Source of the DNA: CAKZQX01 sp034435975 | GTDB taxonomy: Bacteria; Chloroflexota; Chloroflexia; Chloroflexales; Chloroflexaceae | Reading direction: 5' to 3' | Assembly (NCBI GenBank): GCA_034435975.1 | Contig: DAOTWD010000003.1 | Span: 1 to 64,000, forward strand | DNA length: 64,000 bases | In this document: positions 34,203-44,000 of the stretch, piece by piece | Layout of the letters: each line of letters starts with the position of its first letter | How positions within the stretch are numbered: the first letter of the stretch is position 1 | Translations under genes and position numbers: made by a program | The notes under the pieces: generated by a model | The model's database searches: none | What the model was told of the DNA's origin: nothing | What the model saw: the letters and a program-made list of their open reading frames with translations, nothing else

Positions 34203-35450
34203 TCAGGAAATAGAGGCACCGACAATTGTGGGCCAGCCGTTCTTGATCGTTTCAAACGCCGCATCGATCTGTGGCCCGGTCGGGAACACCACTGGTGCAT
34301 CCGTTCGTGGGAGCCGTGCCAGCAAGTCGGACGGAATAACGTTGCGTTGCTGCAAATCGTCGAAACGTACTGGTGTGGCATAGCCCTTCAACCAGATCAT
34401 CTGTCCCTCATCCGAATACAAAAACTCCATCCACAGCCGCGCGGCAAAAGGACGCGGCGCATAGGCACTGATTGCCTGAACATACACACCCGCCAGTGAA
34501 CCGCTTTTGGGAATAACGACTGCGATATTCGGGTTGCCCGCGGTTTCATCGCGATTGCCCAGTGCATTATAGTCCCAGCGCAGAGCAATCGGTGTCTCAC
34601 CCTTGGCAATCGTGGCAGGTTTGGCAATCACTGGTAGCAAGTTGCCAGCCTGGTTCAGTTCGCGGAAGAACTCCAGGCCAGGCGTGGCGTTGTCTGCGGA
34701 ACCACCGTTACCCAGTGCTGCGGCCCAGACAGCGTTGATCGCCTGCCCGGAGCCGGTCGGATCACCCGCCAGGGCAATCTGGCCACGATATTCCGGCTTG
34801 AGCAAGTCTGACCAGTCTTCAGGGACATTCTTGACCACCTGCGTATTGACTTCGAAGGCCATCACGCCATAGTAATCGCCATACCAATAGCCTTCCGGGT
34901 CTTTCAGCGTGGCGGGGATGCTGTCCCAGGTAGCAACCTTGTAGGGCGGCAACAAGCCCTCTTTTTTGGCGGTTTCACCCCATGTAAACCCAACATCGAT
35001 TACATCCGGGTTCTGGGGGCCACGGTTACCAGCATTGGCACGAATCTGCTCGATCTCCTGAGCCGAACTGGCGTCTGGAGTGAGATCATTGTGGGTCAGA
35101 AAGGGGTATTTTTCAAAGAAGGTCTGTTTCATCTCACCATAGTTGGCCCAGGTATCGGGGAGCGCCGTGGTAGAGAGTTCGCCCTCCTGTCGGGCGGCCT
35201 CAATAAGCGCTTCCAATCCCCCTGCGTCGGCTGCGGTCAAGGGGCCAGCCGGCGGTGCGGGCGGCAGGGCGGCCAGTACGGGGGTGGCTGTCCCGGTGGT
35301 GATGACCTCTGGCGCAGTCGTTGTCTGCGGTGCGCCACAGGCTGCCAGTACTGCCCCTGAACTGGAGAGCGCAATGAAGCGCAGAAATGCTCGACGACTC
35401 AGCTTCAGTTCCAGCGCATCTCCATTATGATGCGTGGTTTGTTTTGTCAC
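34203..35450 (-). CDS. ABC importer substrate-binding lipoprotein
   Basis: A 415-aa extracellular solute-binding protein. The N-terminus combines a twin-arginine motif ('LSRRAFLRF', residues 17-25) with a lipobox ('LAACG', Cys38), so it is probably a Tat-exported lipoprotein. A Pro/Ala/Thr linker (40-75) leads to a type 2 periplasmic-binding fold with 'VIDVGFTWGETAKKEGLLPPY', 'YYGVMAFEVNTQVV' and 'WSDLLKPEYRGQIALAGDPTGSG'. These motifs match Fe3+, thiamine and 2-aminoethylphosphonate binders as well as PotD relatives. The start is a GTG at 35448-35450 with AAGGAAA eight bases upstream; a much longer in-frame start would give unrelated sequence. The two GATases downstream favour polyamine or gamma-glutamyl cargo, but this is inference. 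Confidence 0.82.
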   Translation of the reverse strand: MTKQTTHHNGDALELKLSRRAFLRFIALSSSGAVLAACGAPQTTTAPEVITTGTATPVLAALPPAPPAGPLTAADAGGLEALIEAARQEGELSTTALPDTWANYGEMKQTFFEKYPFLTHNDLTPDASSAQEIEQIRANAGNRGPQNPDVIDVGFTWGETAKKEGLLPPYKVATWDSIPATLKDPEGYWYGDYYGVMAFEVNTQVVKNVPEDWSDLLKPEYRGQIALAGDPTGSGQAINAVWAAALGNGGSADNATPGLEFFRELNQAGNLLPVIAKPATIAKGETPIALRWDYNALGNRDETAGNPNIAVVIPKSGSLAGVYVQAISAYAPRPFAARLWMEFLYSDEGQMIWLKGYATPVRFDDLQQRNVIPSDLLARLPRTDAPVVFPTGPQIDAAFETIKNGWPTIVGASIS

Positions 35451-35815
35451 GTCTTTTTCCTTATCTGTAAGATAAACGATTACCAGCGCTGTTCTTCCAC
35501 TCGGTTCCTGGCAGACATAACCTGCACAGTGCAGTGAACCGGTACTACTACTGACCTGCGTGTTCAGTTTCCGGCTTGCTACGTATGCTGCGACGACCAT
35601 CACCAGACATATCGGTGACGAATGACCAGCCGTATAGCGACTGGCAGCAACCAGTGCAAGCCTCGCCCGGAGCCAGAATATCATACTTGTTCAAATGTGA
35701 GAGGGAGATCAGGCTCGCACAGTGTACGTCAGCAACGTGAAGACAAGTTGATGAATGGATTAAGGTTGTGTTAAGTGTTGTTGCATGATTGGTTCAACAG
35801 ATGGAAGGTCATGAC

Positions 35816-36388
35816 AACGTACTGTGGCAACGCTGGCCCGGCTCAAGCCGTGACTCCGGTCAAGTAGAACGCGCCGTCCACGAATGGGGCCACAAATAGA
35901 ACGCGCCGCCCGCGCCCCGGAGGGACGCGCTACCACCGCCCTTAAAAGGGGCGGAAACGACTAAAGTCGTTACTACATGCCTCGTCGCCTCGCGTCTTAT
36001 CGCCTCGCGCCTCGTGTCCCCGCCCGCCCGCCATCGTTAGCGTTGAGTCAACCGGGAACGCCCGCCCGCGCCCCGGAGGGACGCGCTACGCCTCACACCT
36101 CGCCTCGCACCTCGCACCTCGCACCTCGCACCTTTGCGTTAAAAAAACGAGCGCCCACCGCACGTCTCGCCCCCCTTCATCGCCTGCCGCACGCTCAATG
36201 GCCGCCGCGCCCCGGAGGGACGCGCTACCACCGCCCTTAAAAGGGGCGGAAACGACTAAAGTCGTTACTACATGCCTCGTCGCCTCGCGCCTCAGCGCCT
36301 TGCGTCTCAGCGCCCGCCCGCCATCGTTAGCGGTGGGCGAACCGGGAAGGGCCGCCCGCGCCCCGGAGGGACGTGATATGACGGCGTG
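35816..36388 (+). repeat. Repeat island, left part
   Basis: A gene-free stretch of mixed repeats. It contains the unit CCCGGCTCAAGCCGTGACTC, four copies of GCGCCCCGGAGGGACG, and a ~90-bp near-identical duplication (35912-36000 and 36207-36297) that includes CCTTAAAAGGGGCGG and the palindromic AACGACTAAAGTCGTT. Also present are CCCGCCCGCCATCGTTAGCG copies and a short tandem run of CCTCGCA (36103-36130). The segment 35451-35815 holds only the importer's upstream region. Confidence 0.8.
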
Positions 36389-36940
36389 CTATTCAAAAAG
36401 TTCGGCAACAGTGCAGGAAAAACCTGGAAGTACATTGGGGAATTCCAAGGTCATTGTCTTTGTGTAGGTACGTGCAAGTCCATCGGGAGTATGAACAATG
36501 ACTTCTTGTGTACGTGGATAGATTGTCCAGACCAGTGGCGTGCCTGCACCGAGAAAATCACGTACTTTCTTACGCACTTCGTCTGCTGTTTCACCTGGTG
36601 AAACAACTTCAACTGCCAGATCGGGGGCAAGATTCCAGAAGCCTTCGGGAATACCGCTCACAGGAATATGGTCTTGACGGACGTAGGATATATCCGGCCC
36701 ACGTACCGTATCAGGATCACGGTTCAGAATATAACCAGCTTCTACTCCAACATAGCCGCTGCCTGTTTGTTTAGCCCATACACGCAACAGCATGGCGAGC
36801 ATACATGCAATCGCGCCGTGTTGTCCACCTGGCGGCATGGTCTCACGTACCTCCCCACGCACAAGTTCGCGGTGCATATCTGTCTCGGGCAAATCCCAAA
36901 AGTCCTGAACAGTCATCAATTGTTGCAGCACAGAACTCAT
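36389..36940 (-). CDS. Uma2-family (DUF820) PD-(D/E)XK-fold protein
   Basis: A 183-aa protein of the Uma2/DUF820 family. It opens with 'LMTVQDFWDLPE' and has 'ELVRGEVRETMPPGGQHG', the conserved 'GAEAGY'-type strand here 'VGVEAGYIL', 'RGPDISYV' and 'PDLAVEVVSPGETADEVRKKVRDFLGAGTPLVWTIYP', in which Asp, Glu and Lys form the nuclease-like core. It ends with 'GFSCTVAELFE', the standard family close. The start at 36938-36940 has GGGAGG seven bases upstream. It is enclosed by the repeat island, as is common for this multicopy family. The cellular role is not established. Confidence 0.85.
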   Translation of the reverse strand: MSSVLQQLMTVQDFWDLPETDMHRELVRGEVRETMPPGGQHGAIACMLAMLLRVWAKQTGSGYVGVEAGYILNRDPDTVRGPDISYVRQDHIPVSGIPEGFWNLAPDLAVEVVSPGETADEVRKKVRDFLGAGTPLVWTIYPRTQEVIVHTPDGLARTYTKTMTLEFPNVLPGFSCTVAELFE

Positions 36941-37136
36941 TTTTTGCCCTCCCAATGCGTAACCAGTAAGGATGAGTCGTGCATCTCGGTACGCTTTGAC
37001 AGCAGGAGAGAGACGTACAACAGTAGCTGGTATATGTGTGCAGAAATGACGCAGGCTTGCACAGTGGCCCAACGCTTTGCGCTTCAGTCGCCGCCCTGTG
37101 AGAGTAAAGATACCATAGAACGGTTCAGATTCCAAG

Positions 37137-37560
37137 TAGCAACGCTGGCCCGGCTAAAGCCGTAACTCCGGTCGTTCGTAGATTCGCTAAGGAGTTCGGC
37201 CGCCATGCTGCTGCCTACGGCTTACTATGGCAACGCTGGCCCGGCTAAAGCCGTGACTCCGGTCGGTCAAGTAGGCGGATTCATTGTTCAAAGATCATCA
37301 GGCGGCACTATCCTACCCGCCGCATATTGCTTTCCATATACACTCTCTGTGTCTTTGCGCCTTTGCGTTAAAACAAGAGCGTCCGCCTCACGTCTCCTCG
37401 CCCGCCCGCCATCGTTAGCGGTGGGTCAACCGGTAATGGCCGCCTGCGCCCCGGAGGGACGCGCTACGCCTCGCGCTCCTTCAGCGCCTGCCGCACGCTT
37501 AACGCCCGCCCGCGCCACGGAGGGACGCGCTACGGTGCATTGCCGCGCTTCGTGCCTCGC
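37137..37560 (+). repeat. Repeat island, middle part
   Basis: Two copies of GCAACGCTGGCCCGGCTAAA plus GCCGT.ACTCCGG (37140-37175 and 37229-37262) match the copy at 35828. Further copies of CGCCCGCCATCGTTAGCG (about 37403) and GCGCC(C/A)CGGAGGGACGCG (about 37448 and 37512) follow. CTTTGCGTTAAAA at 37361 repeats a motif at 36131. No supportable gene lies in 36941-37629. Confidence 0.75.
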
Positions 37561-37629
37561 GCCACCGACGGCCTGCTGGACAACCATTGCCCCGCCTCGC
37601 ATCGTCCCCATCGCCTCGCCAGCACGGCG

Positions 37630-37827
37630 TTATTCATCACTGATCAGGCTGCGCCAATCATCAACCTGCAACACTCTGGCAAATTTTTTGAGAATCTCCG
37701 GGTTCGCACGTTGAATATAGCTATGCCAGTAGCGCGAAACGGTGGTAGGTGTCAATTGGGTCAACTCCGTGAGTTGTTTCATCGTGTAGCCTTGCTGCTT
37801 TGCCAGTTCCTGGATGCGTAGTTTCAT
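37630..37827 (-). CDS. Small XRE-family HTH regulator
   Basis: A 65-aa protein that is a single Cro/C1-type helix-turn-helix domain and nothing else. The helices are visible as 'RIQELAKQQGYTMKQLTELTQLTPTTVSRYWHS' and 'ANPEILKKFARVLQVDDWRSLI', with the recognition helix around residues 26-36. Such minimal XRE proteins are usually autoregulators or antitoxin-like partners. It is divergent from an 89-aa gene (38009), and an 8-bp inverted repeat lies between the two at 37892-37913, which would be the natural operator. A TATAAT box for this gene lies on the minus strand at 37867-37862. Confidence 0.85.
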   Translation of the reverse strand: MKLRIQELAKQQGYTMKQLTELTQLTPTTVSRYWHSYIQRANPEILKKFARVLQVDDWRSLISDE

Positions 37828-37891
37828 GCGCTGCTTTCCCCTCTCGTATTGCCTCTGGTCTATTATACCGATGTCAAGCGCATGCTACTAG

Positions 37892-37913
37892 AGTACTATA
37901 TGTAAATAGTACT
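37892..37913. promoter_or_regulatory. Candidate operator for the XRE protein
   Basis: AGTACTAT (37892-37899) and ATAGTACT (37906-37913) are perfect 8-bp inverted arms around ATGTAA. It lies just upstream of the XRE -10 box and just upstream of the -35 of the divergent gene, so one dimer could control both. Confidence 0.55.
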
Positions 37914-37922
37914 TATAGCTTA

Positions 37923-37950
37923 TTGTACGTAAAGCTAAAAGTAATACAAT
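37923..37950 (+). promoter_or_regulatory. Promoter of the 89-aa gene
   Basis: TTGTAC (37923-37928), 16 bp, TACAAT (37945-37950). A second TACAAT occurs at 37976-37981 and is an alternative -10. Confidence 0.45.
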
Positions 37951-38008
37951 GGGTATGCCGCTGTTGTCTGTTGGGTACAATACATAGCTTCTGCAAAGGG
38001 AAAAGGGT

Positions 38009-38278
38009 ATGAAGCAACACCTGCTTGCGCATTCTCCGGTACGGGGTGTGGATCTAAGCTACTCATTGGTACGATATATAGCGCTCTTTCTCGACGATTT
38101 GATCGAGGAGGGATTAGAAGTGTGGCCGAACGATGAAGGGTTATGGGAATGGCGTTGGGACAATAGTCATGCGCAGTACGCTTTGCGGGGATTAGGTGAA
38201 GCTGTTCTCGATGCCGTTGCTACGCGCTATCCTGAAACGTTTGATGGACAGATGCCGCGAGCGGTATCTAGCCGTTGA
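38009..38278 (+). CDS. Hypothetical 89-aa protein divergent from XRE gene
   Basis: A soluble 89-aa acidic protein that I do not recognise. The ATG at 38009 is preceded by AAGGGAAAAGGG within 3-14 bases. The sequence is Trp-rich in the middle ('EVWPNDEGLWEWRWDNS') and helical at both ends ('SLVRYIALFLDDLIEEG', 'LRGLGEAVLDAVATRY'). No catalytic motif or membrane segment is visible. Together with the divergent minimal XRE gene and the shared palindrome it has the layout of an autoregulated two-gene module. A toxin role is possible but there is no sequence evidence for it. It is flanked on both sides by the repeat island. Confidence 0.65.
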   Translation: MKQHLLAHSPVRGVDLSYSLVRYIALFLDDLIEEGLEVWPNDEGLWEWRWDNSHAQYALRGLGEAVLDAVATRYPETFDGQMPRAVSSR

Positions 38279-38279
38279 T

Positions 38280-38850
38280 AAAACGCGCCGTCCACGAATG
38301 GGGCCACGCATACGATTGCGAGTGCACATCTTTATCATCCACGAAGAGACCGTGCCCAACTACCTGTTCGCGCCCCGGAGGGGCGCGCACCGGGAGCGCG
38401 CCCAACTATCTGTTCGCGCCCCGGGGGGGCGCGCTCCGCGCTCGCCGCCCACTGTAGGGCACGGCTCCGGCGTGCCCGCGGTCGCGCCGGGTGCACCGCA
38501 CGCGGAGACGCCGCCTGTCGGCGGGAGGATGCCGCCCCGCGCCTGCGCCCCGGAGGGGCGCGCACCGGGGACGCGCACCACTATCTGTTCGCGCCCCGGG
38601 GGGGCTTGCTCCGCGCTCGCCGCCCACTGTAGGGCACGGCTCCGGCGTGCCCGCGGTCGTGCCGGGTACGCTGCACGCGGAGACGCCGCCTGTCAGGAGG
38701 ATGCCCCCCCTAAACCTGCGCCCCGGAGGGCGCGCACCGGGGATGCGCTACGTCGTCTGGCCCGGCGCCCCGGAGGGGACGCGCTACCACCACCCCTCCG
38801 TCGCTTGAACGCTTGAGCGTTTGAACGCTTGAAGCGCCTCGCGTCTCGAC
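38280..38850 (+). repeat. Repeat island, right part (two ~130-bp GC-rich direct repeats)
   Basis: GCGCCGTCCACGAATGGGGC at about 38284 repeats 35872. Then two near-identical ~130-bp units lie at about 38405-38535 and 38580-38705, each beginning TATCTGTTCGCGCCCCGGGG and containing CACGGCTCCGGCGTGCCCGC and ACGCGGAGACGCCGCCTGTC. They are interleaved with palindromes CGCGCCCCGGAGGGGCGCG. The end is a run of TTGAACGCTTGAGCG-type short inverted repeats (38808-38840). The long frames here are a by-product of GC-rich repeats, not genes. Confidence 0.8.
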
Positions 38851-39005
38851 GCTGGAATAGGTACAGGTGACAGGGTACAGAGGTCAGAGCCAACCAGCCT
38901 GTCACGTGTCACCTGAAGAGCCTTACATCTCACGCCACATTGTGGTACAATGCAAACGGCTGTGCGCGGAACTATACAATGACAGATTGAATGATCCACA
39001 TAATT

Positions 39006-40889
39006 ATGTTGCTAGAGCTACAGATTAGTGATTTTGCGATCATTGAGCATCTGCATCTTTTCCTGGATCGTACCTTTAATGTGCTGACCGGCGAGACAGG
39101 TGCAGGCAAGTCGATTATCATTGATGCGCTAGGGATGTTGCGCGGCGAAAAGACCGATGCCACTCTGGTGCGGGCTGGTTGTCTCCGCGCACGGGTGGAG
39201 GGCATTTTTAGTCTGGCCGATTGCCCCGATCTGGTGACGCTGCTGCAAGAGTATGGCCTGTGTGAAGCCGATGACGAGCAGGTGATTCTCACCCGCGAGT
39301 TGAGCGCAGAGAGCGGGCGTAGTGTGGCACGTATTAACGGGCGGGCGGTTAATACCACCACACTGCGCGAGATCGGTAGCCGACTTATTGACATTCACGG
39401 GCAGCACGAGGGGTTGTCGCTGTTCAACACGCGCACCCACCTGGACATGCTTGATCGTTATGGCGGGTTGCTGGCATTGCGCGAACAGGTCAGCGAGCAG
39501 GTAGCTCGATTGCGTCAGGTGCGCGACGAGTTGGCCCAACTGCGCCAGAATGAGGCCCGCCGCAACGAGCGCATCGAAGAATTGCGCTTCTTGCTTGAAG
39601 ATGTGGCGGCGGCCAATCTGCGCCTGGACGAAGAACAGGAGTTGCTGCAGGAACGGTCGAGGCTCCAAAACGCTGTCCGCATCACCGACCTGGTACGCAG
39701 TGCATATACCCTGCTCTATCAGGGCGAGGAGGGTGGCCGTCTGCCCATCCGCCCGATTGTCGAGGCAATTGCCGATGTCGCCACTTATCTCGCCGAATTG
39801 TCCCGTCTTGATCCCAGCGTCAGTGCGCTGGCGTCCCAGGCCGAAGAACTCCACTATCACCTGGAAGATCTGGCAACCAGTGTCCGTACCTATCGCGATC
39901 AGCTCGACTTCGATCCACGTCACCTTGATGTCATTGAAGATCGACTGACGGTTTTGCGTGGGCTGCAGCGCAAATATGGTGGCGACATAGCCCATATTCT
40001 GGAGCGGGCCGCCCAGGCCGAAGTAGAGATAGAGCGGCTGATGCATAGTGGCGAGCATATGGCCGAACTAGAAGCACGTGAGGCAGCACTCCTGGCCGAA
40101 CTGGGCCGCACGGCCAGCGAGTTATCGCGCCGCCGCCGCACGACTGGCGAGATGCTGGCACAGGCAATTGAAGCCGCGATGAGCGATCTGGCGATGCCCT
40201 ATGTACGCTTCGGGGTGCAGATCGTACAGACCGATGACCCGATGGGTATCCCGGTCGTAGCAGATGGGCAATCGTCCGTGATTGATACGACGGCAACCAG
40301 CACCCGCCGGGTGGCATTTGATCGCACCGGCATTGATCGGATCGAGTTTATGATTTCGCCCAACCCTGGTGAACCACTCAAGCCACTGGCCCGTATTGCC
40401 TCTGGCGGTGAGAGTGCCCGGTTACTGCTGGCGCTCAAGTCTATTCTCTCGCGGGTCGATACCGTCCCCACGCTGGTCTTTGATGAAATTGATGTCGGGG
40501 TCGGTGGGCGCGCCGGGCAGGTAGTGGGCCAGAAGCTGTGGGCGATGACCGAGGCTCATCAGGTCATTTGTATCACGCATTTGCCGCAAGTGGCCGCGTT
40601 TGCCGACACACACTACGTGATCAGCAAAGAGTTCAGCACCGAGCGCACGCGGACGCAGATCCGTGTCCTTACCCTCGACGAGCGAGTTGACGAACTGGCG
40701 GCTATGCTGGATGGCACGCCTGTTAGCGAACACAGCCGCGCCAACGCCCGTGAGATTATCGAGCGAGCTCATCAGCTCAAACACCGCGATGCCGATGCCT
40801 ACAAAGTGCCAGCAGCGCATACCGATCAGGTACCGCGGGTGTATGAACGTGAACAACCGGTATCGCAACCCGCAACCTGCGAAGGATAG
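39006..40889 (+). CDS. recN: DNA repair protein RecN
   Basis: A 627-aa SMC-like ATPase for double-strand-break repair. It starts 'MLLELQISDFAIIEHLHL' and has Walker A 'GETGAGKSIIIDAL' near residues 30-43, 'IDIHGQHEGLSL' near 132, two coiled-coil arms (about 150-230 and 300-390), and the C-terminal head with 'ASGGESARLLLALK' and Walker B 'LVFDEIDVGVGG' near 490. The final ~40 residues ('KVPAAHTDQVPRVYERE') extend beyond the usual RecN end. An in-frame ATG five codons upstream is possible, and neither start has a strong ribosome site. A -10-like TACAAT lies at 38946-38951. It is transcribed alone or with the next gene. Confidence 0.95.
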   Translation: MLLELQISDFAIIEHLHLFLDRTFNVLTGETGAGKSIIIDALGMLRGEKTDATLVRAGCLRARVEGIFSLADCPDLVTLLQEYGLCEADDEQVILTRELSAESGRSVARINGRAVNTTTLREIGSRLIDIHGQHEGLSLFNTRTHLDMLDRYGGLLALREQVSEQVARLRQVRDELAQLRQNEARRNERIEELRFLLEDVAAANLRLDEEQELLQERSRLQNAVRITDLVRSAYTLLYQGEEGGRLPIRPIVEAIADVATYLAELSRLDPSVSALASQAEELHYHLEDLATSVRTYRDQLDFDPRHLDVIEDRLTVLRGLQRKYGGDIAHILERAAQAEVEIERLMHSGEHMAELEAREAALLAELGRTASELSRRRRTTGEMLAQAIEAAMSDLAMPYVRFGVQIVQTDDPMGIPVVADGQSSVIDTTATSTRRVAFDRTGIDRIEFMISPNPGEPLKPLARIASGGESARLLLALKSILSRVDTVPTLVFDEIDVGVGGRAGQVVGQKLWAMTEAHQVICITHLPQVAAFADTHYVISKEFSTERTRTQIRVLTLDERVDELAAMLDGTPVSEHSRANAREIIERAHQLKHRDADAYKVPAAHTDQVPRVYEREQPVSQPATCEG

Positions 40890-40908
40890 CCGCGCTTTGG
40901 AACGCGGC
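40889..40908 (+). terminator. Short stem-loop after recN
   Basis: GCCGCG (40889-40894) and CGCGGC (40903-40908) with an eight-base loop, followed by AGCCTTTAT. It overlaps the recN stop codon, and the weak T run makes it only a possible terminator. Confidence 0.4.
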
Positions 40909-41051
40909 AGCCTTTATGGTTTTGGACGGAACCTGTAAACTGGAACTGGTCATCGAACAAGAATTACGCAGTGGCTCGAAGCCCATACCCTTCTCCCGAA
41001 AGCGAAAAAGACCTCTGGTTCGAGCGACGGCATACCTCCTGGAATCTGATA

Positions 41052-44000
41052 ATGCAACGACAGACTACTCTGAGTACCTGGTGCGAGCGGATCATCGAAG
41101 GGGGCTGGTTGTTGGCCCTGACGCTCATTCCAATCTATTTTAATCTGTTCTCTGCCCGCCACTTTGAGCCGGACAAGGCCACCATGTTGCGGGCGATTGT
41201 GCTGATCATGGTTGCGGCTGGTATTGCGCGGGCCATCGACCAGTTTACCCAACACAATATGCCGACCGATGGGCCAGCACCGCTTGAAGCAACCACCGGC
41301 AGCAATCCATTCCCCCACATCTGGCAGCGGTTCCAACAGTTGCCCCTGGCGGTGCCGGTACTGGTGTATGCGCTGGTCTTTATCTTCACCACCTTTACCT
41401 CGATTGTGCCACTCACCAGCTTCTGGGGCTCCTATCAGCGCCTCCAGGGGACGTATACCCACTTCGCGTACATTGGTCTCTTTGTGATGATCGTCATGAC
41501 TATGCGGCGCTATGCGCAACTTGAACGGTTCATCACCATAACGCTTGTCACCAGTCTGGTTGTTGCTGGCTATGGCATCCTGCAACATTTCCAGCTTGAT
41601 CCGCTCCCCTGGCGCGGTGATGTTATCACGCGTGTGGCCTCAACGATGGGCAACTCGATCTTTGTGGCCGCCTATATGATCATGATTGTCCCGCTGGCGC
41701 TGTATCGGCTGATTACTGCCGTGTATGCCGCACGTCCTGCCCCGGCTGCCACCAACCCGCGCATCGATCTGCTCTGGGCACTGGCACAGGTGCTGCTGGT
41801 GGTGGGTACACTGGCACTCCTGCTGATGGCTATTCAGTTCAGCGCCGTGGTGCGCACTGTTGGCTTTCGTTACTGGTGGGTGTTCCCTGGTGCGGTCGCA
41901 GTCGCAACCGCACTCTGGACATTGCTCACCCTGGATCTCCCACGCCAGCCCTGTCGCGTACCACTGTGGCCGGGCATCCTCTTCGGGAGCTACCTGGTGT
42001 TGTTGGGGCTGGTTTTTGTGCTGTCGATCCCGGTACAGGCGATTGACGAGAGTAACACCCGTGGCGCATTCTGGTGGCTGTGGCTGCTGGTGAGTATCGT
42101 TGCTATCAGCCTCTTCTATGGACTGGCTCTGCTACTGCCGCCCCAGTCTAGCCCGGCTTCACGCCTGACCTGGTGGTTGCGTAGTGCGGGCATGCTCGTT
42201 GTGACGCTGACGCTGCTGCTTGCAACGTTTTTTACGCAGAGTCGTGGTCCGTGGATTGGCCTGGGTGCCGGGTTGTTTGTTTTCTTCTTTCTACTGTTTA
42301 TGCAACTCGAACGCCATGCGCGAGCGCATGCACAACTGGCTCTGGCTCGGCAATTGCAGGTCGGGTTGTGGTTGTGGTTAGGTATCACCCTGCTGGCAGG
42401 CATGTTCCTGATTATCTTTAACACCTCTCATGCGCCCATTTTCCAGCGTCTGCGCGAGGTACCGTATGTCGGGCGTATGGGTCGCCTGCTGGAAGTGAAT
42501 ACCGGCACGGGTATGGTGCGACGGCTGATCTGGTTTGGTGATGAACATGCCGGTGGTGCAGTGGCCCTCATTACTGATAACCCCTTACGGATGCTGATCG
42601 GCTGGGGACCAGAGAGCATGTTTGTGGCCTTCAACCCATTCTACCCGCCGCTGCTGACCAGCGTCGAGTCGCGGGGAGCCTCACCCGACCGCTCGCACCA
42701 GGCCTTGCTGGATGAACTGGTAACCCGTGGGTTGCTCGGGTTGATGAGCTACTTTTTTCTCATCATAAGCGCCACTGTCCTGTGCTGGCGGCTGATGCAA
42801 CGCGCCCCGGATCTGCGCTGGCAGGTGTTTTTCATTGCCTGTATGAGTATCGTGATCAGCCATGTGGTTGAGGGACTGACCGGTATTCCAATCGTCTCAA
42901 CGCTGATGATGCTGTGGGTGACCCTGGCAATGACGATCATCGGCGGCAGATTAGCGGGGTTGTTGCCGGGTGGGAGTGCCTATGCCCCGGTTGCCGGCCC
43001 GCCAGCGACCGAGTCACTGCCTGTACCGGCTGCAAAGGCGAGCAAGCGAAGCGCATCTGGCAGTAGCCACCGCTCGTCGGGCAAGCAAGCATCTGTTACC
43101 AGCCGCCGCATAGCAGACCACAGACACCACACGTTGGCACAGCGGCGGCACGATACTGGCCTGAACCCGGCTGCCATGGCGCTCTATGGGTTGCTGGGCA
43201 TGATCACTCTGGCAGTTGTCTGGTGGTCAAACATCAACCCGATCTATGCCGATATGCGCTTTCAGCAGGCGCAGGTTTATGAGCAGCCAGACAGCGGATT
43301 GCCGGGCCAGGTGATGGCGTTATCGATCTATCTGGATACCATACGCCACAACCCGCGTGAGGACTTCTATTATCTTAGCCTGGGCCGCTCGCTGATGACG
43401 GTTGCCAACGAGTTACGGGCGCAGAATATGCCGCTGGGGGTACCGGAAACTCGTCCACGCGTCGCTGATCTGCTGCAGCTACAGAACGAGGATCAGGTGA
43501 TCGCCTTTGTGCAATCCCGTTCGCCGCTGGCATTGTTGAGTTATGCCGAGGCGGTACTGGAACATGCACGCCGGCTCAACGAACGGAACAAGGATCACTA
43601 TGCCAATCTGGGCCGCCTGAACAACTTCTGGTATACCTGGACAGGTGATGGCGAGCGCCTGCAGATTGCCGCCGAGTGGTATCGCCAGGCAACCGAACTG
43701 GCTCCACAGGATGTTACCCTCTTGAATGAACGTGCGGGTATTGTGGCCTTGCAAGGCAGTTATGCGGCTCAGCAGGGAGAGGCGGAGGCCGCGCAAGAAT
43801 ATTACACACAGGCAGCACATATGTTGGAACGCTCCCGTCAGCTCGATGATCGCTTTGACGATACAGATGTGCGTATTGCTGACCTGTACCGTTTGCAAGG
43901 GCGTCTGGACGAAGCGACCGATCGGTATATTGCCGTGATTGAGCGTAATCCACATCAACTCAACCAGTCGATTGAACGTATTGCGGAGAGTATGCGCGAT

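Noticed and set aside
36100..36135. Possible CRISPR-like array (CCTCGCA repeats)
   Set aside because: Units are about 10 bp with no spacers and no cas genes; it is a short tandem repeat.
35977..36240. Arg/Pro-rich open frame in the repeat island
   Set aside because: Made entirely of repeat units with no ribosome site; the product repeats 'PRTSHLAPRT'-type text and matches nothing.
38196..38816. Long open frame (206 codons) over the GC-rich repeats
   Set aside because: It starts inside the real 89-aa gene in another frame and runs through repeated palindromes; the product is low-complexity Arg/Ala/Pro and has no ribosome site.
39129..40058. 309-codon minus-strand frame opposite recN
   Set aside because: Shadow of the RecN coiled-coil coding sequence with no domain.
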